NCBI RefSeq assembly: GCF_900115085.1
Contig: NZ_FOVF01000027.1
Location: 2,103 to 66,102 of the forward strand
Direction of reading: 5' to 3'
Source: Dokdonella immobilis
GTDB taxonomy: Bacteria; Pseudomonadota; Gammaproteobacteria; Xanthomonadales; Rhodanobacteraceae
Length of the DNA stretch: 64,000 nt
The notes below the pieces were generated by a model. The model was not told the origin of the DNA. It searched no databases and was given only the letters and a program-made list of their open reading frames with translations. Positions 8,620 through 14,716 of this stretch are shown one piece after another. The stretch's first letter is position 1. Each line of letters opens with the position of its first letter. A program made the translations under genes and the position numbers.

Positions 8620-8877
8620 TCAGGCGCGAACCTCGAGGTTGCGGCGGACCAGCGCAACCACGTCGCCGAGCGTCGCGTCGCGCGGCAGGGTAACGTCGTC
8701 GAGCTTCACGCCGAGCTGGTCCTCGACCTCCATCATGACATCCAGGACCATCATCGAATCGAGCCCAATGTCGCGAAGGCGCGCGTCGGGAATCGCCACG
8801 TCGGCCGCAATGTCGAAGCGCTCGGCAAGGAAACCCTGCAGCGTGGCGAGTATGTTTTCCGAATCGGGAATGCCCAT
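8620..8877 (-). CDS. Acyl carrier protein
   Basis: 85 residues. The phosphopantetheine attachment motif is DIGLDSMMVLDV with Ser41. The flanking helices are acidic (EVEDQLGV), as in ACPs that dock to KAS and RpfF-like enzymes. First gene of the ACP-ketosynthase-rpfF operon, 2 bases upstream of the ketosynthase gene. The ATG at 8877 lacks a strong Shine-Dalgarno site, but the ACP fold begins here and the longer reading from 9219 adds unrelated sequence. It needs a 4'-phosphopantetheinyl transferase encoded elsewhere. Confidence 0.87.
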   Translation of the reverse strand: MGIPDSENILATLQGFLAERFDIAADVAIPDARLRDIGLDSMMVLDVMMEVEDQLGVKLDDVTLPRDATLGDVVALVRRNLEVRA

Positions 8878-9296
8878 GAAGTGTGGTCCGGTTGTTGGGA
8901 AGAATTGCGCATGCGAAGTTCGCGCCAGATTGCGTCTGTGCGTGCTCGGTCCAGCCGAGTCGGGAGAAACAGATGAATTTCCAATCCGGTCAATGCCGGA
9001 TCGGCATCCCTTGCAAACTTGCATTTTCCGGCAGATTAGATGCTTTGTATAGTAGTGATTTCGCGGTCCGGATGAATGCGTTGGGGCGGACTGGCACCCA
9101 ACGCGTCTGTTGCCGAATTGCAAGTGTAAAGCGACATGGGACTGGCGGGACGTATCCGGGTCAGCGCGGGTTCCGAGGCCATGTCGGCTGAATCCCATGC
9201 GCATGCGACATTCCTGCAAGATCCCGGTAGATTGGAGCCGAATTTCTGGCGCTCGTGCCCGTCTCTCGGGGGCGCGAACGCAAAGGAGCCATGCCG
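8878..9296. other. Divergent promoter region between the ACP operon and the EthD-like gene
   Basis: About 420 bases without a credible gene. It must hold the promoter of the ACP-ketosynthase-rpfF operon (minus strand) and of the EthD-like gene (plus strand). A short AT-rich stretch around 9035-9062 is the best candidate core promoter for the minus strand, but no clear consensus boxes can be assigned. Confidence 0.4.
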
Positions 9297-9614
9297 ATGA
9301 TCCGACTCAACATCCTGTATCCGAACACGCCGGGCACCCGATTCGATATCGACTACTACCTGGCAACCCATATGCCGATGGCGAAACGCCTGTTCGGCGA
9401 TGTGCTGAAGGAAGTGACCCTCGAATACGGCATGGCAGGTGTCGAACCCGGTTCGCCGCCAGCGTACATCATGTCCTGCCACATGCGTTTCGAGTCGATC
9501 GAGGCATTCATGGACGCCTGGTCGCAGATCGGCGAACAGCTCGGTGGCGACATCCCGAACTACACCGACGCGGCGCCTTTGATCCAGTTCAGCCGCATCG
9601 TCCCGTTCGACTGA
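9297..9614 (+). CDS. EthD-family ferredoxin-like protein
   Basis: 105 residues from the ATG at 9297; AAAGGAG lies 8 bases upstream, whereas the ATG at 9291 is only 2 bases from it. The sequence matches the EthD family of dimeric alpha/beta-barrel proteins: MIRLNILYPN, DIDYYLATHMPMAK and a Phe-rich C-terminal strand ending FSRIVPFD. Members are small cytosolic proteins, some linked to ether or polyketide degradation; the biochemical role is usually unknown. It diverges from the DSF-type operon. Confidence 0.82.
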   Translation: MIRLNILYPNTPGTRFDIDYYLATHMPMAKRLFGDVLKEVTLEYGMAGVEPGSPPAYIMSCHMRFESIEAFMDAWSQIGEQLGGDIPNYTDAAPLIQFSRIVPFD

Positions 9615-9707
9615 CTGTCGTCTGCAGGTGGGGTCCTCGCAGGCGCGTCGGCCCGGATCCGGGCGCAAGTGAGCTGGCGAGACCACCTTCGTTCCCGCTC
9701 GGCCAGG

Positions 9708-10490
9708 TCAGGGCCGAGTGCGCGGCATCGGCGGGTCGGCGCGCATCGCCTGCAGTTGCCCGATGGGTGCGCGCGGTATCCAGCCCCACAGGCAGGCCGG
9801 GAGGATCACCACGACGACGCACTGGATCCGGTTGCCGCCGCGGGTGTCCCAGTGCTTTTCAAAGGTGCCGTTGCGCACGAAAGCGCCGCCCAGGGTTTCG
9901 CCTTCCGGCACCCAGCGACGATTGAAGCGCGTGCTTCGGTACGGCAGTGCATCGAGGTGGTCAAGCGGATTCGACGCGAACTCCGGCGCCTGCCTCGTCG
10001 TCGAGAATGGGTCGGTCGGCTCCACTGGCGCCGGGTCTGGCAGGACCACCCTTCCTGCGGAATCGAACAGGTCGGGTGAGCGCGCGCGCCGCGTTGGCGC
10101 AGGGCGCCGGCGGTCCAGCCTTGGCGTCACGGCCTGACCCTGCCTTGTTTGCGACTTCTCCCGGCCGATTGTTCGCTGCACCCGCGAGGTTTCCCGGTTC
10201 AGGGCGGGCGCCGGCAACACAGATGCCACGGGCGGCGCGATCGAGTCATCGATCAGGCGAGCCTGGATGGCGGATGCCACGGACGGCAAGCCCGGTTCCG
10301 ATCGGAGCAGTGCCTGCAGGGCGAGAAAAAACAGCAGGTGCAGGCAGCACACGCCGAGTATGCCGATGCCCTGGCCGTAACGCCGCTCATCGATGAAACG
10401 GCTCGCAGGCAGCCAAGTCGAAAGGCGCCCATTCGAGTGCGAACAGCGCTGCCCGGCAGGGCACCGGCATGGCGTGATCCGGTCATTCAT
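9708..10490 (-). CDS. TonB-like single-pass membrane protein, uncharacterised
   Basis: 260 residues. A basic N-terminus of about 42 residues precedes one membrane segment (about 43-63, LGVCCLHLLFFLALQALL). A Pro- and Arg-rich linker (about 70-165) leads to a C-terminal domain with NPLDHLDALPYRSTRF and WVPEGETL. The layout (inner-membrane anchor, Pro-rich periplasmic linker, small C-terminal domain) resembles TonB, and similar uncharacterised proteins with a TRF-x-x-x-WVP-x-x-E signature occur in xanthomonads (from memory, not searched). No ExbB/ExbD gene is adjacent. It diverges from the DUF2975 gene across an AT-rich promoter region. Confidence 0.65.
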   Translation of the reverse strand: MNDRITPCRCPAGQRCSHSNGRLSTWLPASRFIDERRYGQGIGILGVCCLHLLFFLALQALLRSEPGLPSVASAIQARLIDDSIAPPVASVLPAPALNRETSRVQRTIGREKSQTRQGQAVTPRLDRRRPAPTRRARSPDLFDSAGRVVLPDPAPVEPTDPFSTTRQAPEFASNPLDHLDALPYRSTRFNRRWVPEGETLGGAFVRNGTFEKHWDTRGGNRIQCVVVVILPACLWGWIPRAPIGQLQAMRADPPMPRTRP

Positions 10491-10544
10491 GTGTTGTCGG
10501 TCGGCGGAATGCGGTAGACTCAGAGCGACAATTAATTATCGCAA

Positions 10545-10561
10545 AACAATAATAAATTGTT
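10545..10561 (+). promoter_or_regulatory. AT-rich inverted repeat, probable operator of the DUF2975/HTH operon
   Basis: AACAAT-N5-ATTGTT is a perfect inverted repeat in a conspicuously AT-rich island (10528-10567), 39 bases upstream of the DUF2975 start codon. The small Cro-like regulator encoded at the end of this operon is the obvious candidate to bind it. Binding is inferred from symmetry and position only. Confidence 0.5.
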
Positions 10562-10599
10562 AAGTAAGGACAATCAAGCCCGTCGCGAGGTGTTCCCGC

Positions 10600-11160
10600 A
10601 TGCCTGCATCCCTATCGCCCCCTGCGGTCGCTGCCGACGCCATCGACCGACCCGCGCGCCGGCTTTCCCGAACCTGTCTTGTGCTTGCGTTCGTCCTCGT
10701 GCCGGCGGTCGCGGGCGTGCTCGCCCTCGGCTGGCCGGAGAGTCTGTCTAGCGCGATGCCCGAACTCGGCGCCAACGTCGATCTGGCAAACCTGCCACGC
10801 TGGCGATCGGGTTTGATCTTCGTGCTGGCGTTGATTCCGGCCCTGCTGATGGCGGCGGCCCTGCTGGAGGCCGGCCGCTGCCTGGCCGCATTCGCGCGAC
10901 GGCAGTACTTCAGTGCGGAGACGGTGCGCCACATGCGCCGCTTTTCCGCCTGCGTGTTTTGGGCCGCGATCAGCGGTGTCGGGGTGCCGACCCTGGTGAT
11001 CCTGATCGCGACCACGGCCGGTCCGGGACCGGCCACGCTGACGATCAGCCTCGGTTCTGACGACCTGTTCCTGCTGCTGTTCGCCGGAATCAGCTGGCAG
11101 ATCGCCAGTGTGCTTGGCCGCGCAGTTGCGCTCGCCGAAGACCACGCCCAGATCGTCTGA
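10600..11160 (+). CDS. DUF2975 family membrane protein
   Basis: 186 residues with four predicted membrane segments (about 25-47, 70-95, 120-143, 150-175) and a basic first 25 residues. The arrangement matches the DUF2975 family, which typically stands directly upstream of a small YozG-like helix-turn-helix regulator, as here (5-base gap). The pair is thought to form a membrane-linked regulatory unit; the signal sensed is unknown. Confidence 0.75.
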   Translation: MPASLSPPAVAADAIDRPARRLSRTCLVLAFVLVPAVAGVLALGWPESLSSAMPELGANVDLANLPRWRSGLIFVLALIPALLMAAALLEAGRCLAAFARRQYFSAETVRHMRRFSACVFWAAISGVGVPTLVILIATTAGPGPATLTISLGSDDLFLLLFAGISWQIASVLGRAVALAEDHAQIV

Positions 11161-11165
11161 GCCTC

Positions 11166-11387
11166 ATGCCAATCGTCGTCAAGCTCGATGTCATGCTGGC
11201 CGAACGCAAGGTGCGCTCGAAGGAACTGGCCGAGTTCATCGGTATCACCGAGGCCAACATGTCCCTGCTCAAGCAGGGCAAGGTCAAGGGCATCCGCTTC
11301 GAAACGCTGGCCAGCATCTGCGCGTACCTGCGTTGCCAGCCGGGCGATCTGCTGAAGTTCGAGCCGGAAGACACGGCTGAAGGGTGA
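11166..11387 (+). CDS. YozG-like Cro/C1-type HTH regulator
   Basis: 73 residues, essentially one helix-turn-helix domain: MLAERKVRSKELAEFIGI, TEANMSLLKQGKVKGIRF, then a third helix ASICAYLRCQPGDLL, typical of the YozG/Xre subgroup paired with DUF2975 proteins. It lies 5 bases after the DUF2975 gene and is co-transcribed. Probably binds the inverted repeat at 10545-10561 and autoregulates the operon. Confidence 0.85.
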   Translation: MPIVVKLDVMLAERKVRSKELAEFIGITEANMSLLKQGKVKGIRFETLASICAYLRCQPGDLLKFEPEDTAEG

Positions 11388-11746
11388 CTCCAGGTTGCAC
11401 GGTGGCGGCGGCCGATGAGTCCGCCGCGCGCCACGACCTCCAGGGAGCCTCTGAACAAGTGGCACAAACGTCACGACGCCTGCCTGCGCGCAGATCGCGG
11501 CGCGCCGGCGAAGACAGACTGGCCGTCTTTCGAGTCGGCGCAACAAAGAGCTGCGCGCAGGCAGGCGTCGCCAAACCGATTGATTAACATAGAAGAGGTG
11601 GCGCTCAGAAGGCTCGCCAAATGCACCGCGCGGCTCGTCAAGGCAACCAGCCTTCACTTCGCCACGCAGCACATTTGGCAAACCTTCTGAACGCCATGAC
11701 GATTGCGCCACTTGTTCAGAGGCTCCCTAGCCGCGCCAGCGAATCA
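11388..11746. other. Intergenic region largely filled by an inverted-repeat element
   Basis: 359 bases between the HTH regulator and the kinase-Usp gene. It consists mostly of the 287-bp element at 11442-11728; the 54 bases before it and 18 after it contain nothing recognisable. Confidence 0.6.
11442..11728 (-). repeat. MITE-like element, copy 1
   Basis: 287 bp bounded by terminal inverted repeats of about 32 bp (11442-11473 and 11697-11728, starting AGGGAGCCTCTGAACAAGTG), with only a few mismatches between the ends. The interior is similar in reverse orientation to the element at 36054-36328, including the blocks CGTTCAGAAGG, GTGCTGCGTGGCGA and GCGATCTG. No transposase reading frame fits. 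A non-autonomous DNA transposon remnant is the simplest reading. No target-site duplication is obvious. Confidence 0.75.
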
Positions 11747-13216
11747 CTACTGCTCGGATGCGGGCTTGGACTCGGTCGGTTCGGGCCCGGGTGCTTGCTC
11801 CGCTGCCGACTCCCGGCCTGCGCGGACCACCGTAACCGTGCAGTTCGCCTCTGCGACCACGCGCGATGACACGCTGCCGAGCATGCGCCGCACCCCGGTC
11901 ACGCCACGCGCGCCCATGATCAGCTGGTCGATGCGGTTGCTGCGCGCATAGTCGATCAGGGCATCGGCGACCTCGCTGGCTTCGAGGACGTGGAAGGTGA
12001 TGCGGTGTTCCTCGAGCGGCAGCGAACGCGCCCAGTCGCGCAATGCGATCAGGCGCTTGACGTGGCGGCTGCGGCCTTCGATATCGAGGGTGGGCTCGAT
12101 GCCGATGCGGGCGACGCGCAATACGGTGACACAGGCCAGGCGCGAATCGGCGGCGGTCTGCACGATGCGCGTGGTCATGTCGCGCAGGGCATCGTCGAGG
12201 GCGCGGTTGGTCTGCTTCAGGTCGATGGCGGTCATGATCAGCGGCGCGCCGCGGGTCGCCACGGCCTTCTTGCGTTCGATGGTTGCCCGCGTGCCGAGCG
12301 CGGACAGCCAGTGCAGGGCACGCGCCAGCGGGCCACGACCGCCCAGGCGATCCGCGCGCGAGGTCAGCGGCACCTGGTCCGGATGCTGCAGGTCGAAAGC
12401 GAGTTGCGCCGCGCTGGCGTGGCGGCGATCCGGATCGACCTCGAGGCAGCGCAGGATGATCTCCTGCAACCAGCGCGGCACGGCCGGATTGAGCTGGCGC
12501 GGCGCGGGCGGTTCGTCATGGAGTCGGCGACGCATGCCGGCCGTGCCCGCGGGCGCACCGAATGGCAACTTGCCCGTGGCCAGCTGGTACAGGGTGACGC
12601 CGAGCGCGAACAGGTCGCTGCGCGGTTCGTCACGCACGCCGAGTACCTGTTCCGGGGCGATGTAGGGCGCGGTTCCCATCGGTACATGGAACTGTTCGGC
12701 AAGCAGATCGGGCAGGTCGGCGTGATGCGACAGGCCGAAGTCGAGCAGCACCGCGCGCTCGCTTCCGTCCCGGGGATCCGCCTGCAGCAGCACGTTGCCG
12801 GGTTTCACGTCGAGGTGGACGACGCGTTGATGATGCAGGTCCTCGAGCGCGAGTGCGGTCATCGCGCCGATCGCGGCGACCCGCTCCGCCGCCAGTGGCA
12901 GCCTTTCGAGCAGCGGCTGCAGCGTCTCGCCGTGCATGCGCTGCATGACCAGCCACGGCTGGTCCTCGTACTCCCCGCTGGCGACGTAGCGCGGCACGTG
13001 CTCGCCGTCGATCATCGGCATCAGCATGCGCTCGACTTCGAAGCTGACCACCTGCGACACTGCCTCGCCGTAGTCGATGCGTGGCAGCTTCATCAGCAGT
13101 GCCATCGTGTGGTCCGGATGGGTCACGCTCCACAGGCGCGACATGCCGCCTTCGTGCAGTGGTTCGACCAGGGTGAAACCCCCGATCGTCATGCCAGGCT
13201 GGAGTTTCACCGGCAT
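11747..13216 (-). CDS. Ser/Thr protein kinase fused to a universal stress protein domain
   Basis: 489 residues from the ATG at 13216. Residues 12-285 form a Hanks-type kinase: glycine loop HEGGMSR, Lys43, catalytic loop VVHLDVKPGN (Asp136, Lys138) and DFG at 159. The residue before the catalytic Asp is Leu rather than Arg, so it is a non-RD kinase. Residues about 335-470 are a Usp domain with the nucleotide-binding signature GARGVTGVRRMLGSVSS...VTVVR. No membrane segment, so probably cytosolic. Its start lies 1 base after the stop of the metallophosphoesterase gene, so the two are translationally coupled. A link between nucleotide or stress sensing and kinase activity is inferred. Confidence 0.85.
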   Translation of the reverse strand: MPVKLQPGMTIGGFTLVEPLHEGGMSRLWSVTHPDHTMALLMKLPRIDYGEAVSQVVSFEVERMLMPMIDGEHVPRYVASGEYEDQPWLVMQRMHGETLQPLLERLPLAAERVAAIGAMTALALEDLHHQRVVHLDVKPGNVLLQADPRDGSERAVLLDFGLSHHADLPDLLAEQFHVPMGTAPYIAPEQVLGVRDEPRSDLFALGVTLYQLATGKLPFGAPAGTAGMRRRLHDEPPAPRQLNPAVPRWLQEIILRCLEVDPDRRHASAAQLAFDLQHPDQVPLTSRADRLGGRGPLARALHWLSALGTRATIERKKAVATRGAPLIMTAIDLKQTNRALDDALRDMTTRIVQTAADSRLACVTVLRVARIGIEPTLDIEGRSRHVKRLIALRDWARSLPLEEHRITFHVLEASEVADALIDYARSNRIDQLIMGARGVTGVRRMLGSVSSRVVAEANCTVTVVRAGRESAAEQAPGPEPTESKPASEQ

Positions 13217-13217
13217 C

Positions 13218-13958
13218 TCAGGTACCCCGTTCGAGTCGATCTGCAAAGGCCGCCGGCAGCCCGGCCGCGCGGATCGCAGCCGCGCTGCGCGCATGATCAT
13301 AGGGCACGCGGAGGAAACACAGCTGGCGCGCGTCGGTGTCGAACCAGGCGCAGGCCGCCGCCGGATTGCCATCGCGCGGCTGACCGCAGGAACCCGGAAT
13401 CGCGAGCCAGCGACGCTGGCTGGAAAGCGGGATAGGCACGCCGGGACGTGGCTCGAAGTGGCTCACCGAGTGGCCCTGCTCGTAGTAGAGCGCGGGCGCG
13501 TGCACATGACCACACAGGGTCAGCCAGCGCGTGGTCGCCGCCAGACTGCGCTTGGCCGCCAGCGGATTGGAGACATAGGCCCACTGGTCCGGTTCCCAGG
13601 CACTGGCGTGCACGTACAGGCGATCGGCGTCCTCGATCATGAGCGGCATCGATTCGAGGAAGGCGCGTTGTGGGCCGTCGAGTCGCTCGCGTGTCCACCG
13701 GGCAGTAGCGCGGATGTCGGCGTTGACCGTGTTCGCCGCCTCGTCACCGAGGGCCGCATCGTGGTTGCCACGCACGGCGAGCGCACCGCGTTCGACGTGC
13801 GCGCGGACGCAGTCGACCGTCCATTCCGGATCGGCACCGTAGCCGACCAGATCGCCCAGGAAGACCCAGCGCTGGCAGCCGGCCCTGGCCAGCGCGGCGA
13901 GACAGGCCTCGGTCGCCTGGCGGTTCGCATGCAGGTCTGCGAGCAGTCCGATTCGCAC
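13218..13958 (-). CDS. Calcineurin-like metallophosphoesterase
   Basis: 246 residues from a GTG at 13958, with GAGGGGA upstream; the longer reading to 14012 adds residues preceding the fold. Metal-binding motifs of the family are in order: DLHAN (residue 8 on), GDLVGYG, GNHDAA and a late GHVHAP. It belongs to the MJ0936/YfcE-like phosphodiesterase group rather than classical PPP Ser/Thr phosphatases, although some relatives dephosphorylate proteins. It is immediately upstream of the kinase-Usp gene with a 1-base gap, so it may act on the same pathway; the substrate is unknown. Confidence 0.85.
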   Translation of the reverse strand: MRIGLLADLHANRQATEACLAALARAGCQRWVFLGDLVGYGADPEWTVDCVRAHVERGALAVRGNHDAALGDEAANTVNADIRATARWTRERLDGPQRAFLESMPLMIEDADRLYVHASAWEPDQWAYVSNPLAAKRSLAATTRWLTLCGHVHAPALYYEQGHSVSHFEPRPGVPIPLSSQRRWLAIPGSCGQPRDGNPAAACAWFDTDARQLCFLRVPYDHARSAAAIRAAGLPAAFADRLERGT

Positions 13959-14153
13959 GGCGTCCCCTCGGTCGAGGTTCCGATCGTAGGCGCAAGCTCG
14001 CGCGAACGCCATTCGCCGAAAGGCGTATGCGTGGCGATGTCGTTCGTCGACGTGGGCGGGTCATTCGTCCCGGCGTGCGCGCGGCGCGCATGCCGACGCC
14101 GCCAGAATCCGGGCCCGGCCGGCATCGCGGCCGTGCAACGCGGAGAACGCCTC

Positions 14154-14597
14154 ATGTCATCTCGAATCGTCCGGTCCCTGGTCGTCGCTGCGCTTGCGGC
14201 CTGGCCAGGCACCCATGCCCTGGCCGCGTCGGCCGCCTGCGAAGTCAACTACCGTCAGGAAGGGGGCTTCCTTGCCGGTCGCCGCTTCACGACCTGGGGC
14301 GTCGTTGCCGGCGTTGCGACGAACGACGCCTACAACCGTATCTACAAGGAAGGCCTCAAGTCGGGACTCACGGTCGCCAGCGCCGATCGGGAGCTCGGCG
14401 CGATCGCCTTCCGCCAGGCAAACGCCGGCGTCACCCATACCGGCCAATCGGTCGACGTGCCGTGGAACGTCACGATCGAAGCCGACCCGGCAGGGGCGAA
14501 GATCACGGTCAGCAAGACCACGCCGGGCGGCTACGCAACCAGTCGTGAATTCCAGATTCGTTCGATGTGCGCAGTCATCGATGCGGCACGCCCCTGA
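14154..14597 (+). CDS. Secreted hypothetical protein
   Basis: 147 residues. A GGAGAA site lies upstream of the ATG at 14154. Residues 1-25 are a signal peptide (VRSLVVAALAAWPG... then ALAAS). The mature part has two Cys (near the mature N-terminus, CEVNYRQ, and near the C-terminus, SMCAVID), which could form a disulfide, and an alternating strand pattern suggesting a small beta-rich periplasmic domain. I do not recognise the family. It is divergent from the phosphoesterase-kinase operon and convergent with the large kinase gene. Confidence 0.65.
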   Translation: MSSRIVRSLVVAALAAWPGTHALAASAACEVNYRQEGGFLAGRRFTTWGVVAGVATNDAYNRIYKEGLKSGLTVASADRELGAIAFRQANAGVTHTGQSVDVPWNVTIEADPAGAKITVSKTTPGGYATSREFQIRSMCAVIDAARP

Positions 14598-14716
14598 GGC
14601 GCACCCGATCACGCGCTCCCACGGGAGCGTCGTCGGACCTCGGGCATCCAATGGGCAACCCTGGCATCGAGGAGGCCCGACTCATGCACCGCGCCGCTGG
14701 CCCGGACAAGCCGATT

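Noticed and set aside
11990-13435. 481-residue plus-strand ORF
   Set aside because: Antisense shadow of the kinase-Usp gene; no ribosome site and no recognisable motif.
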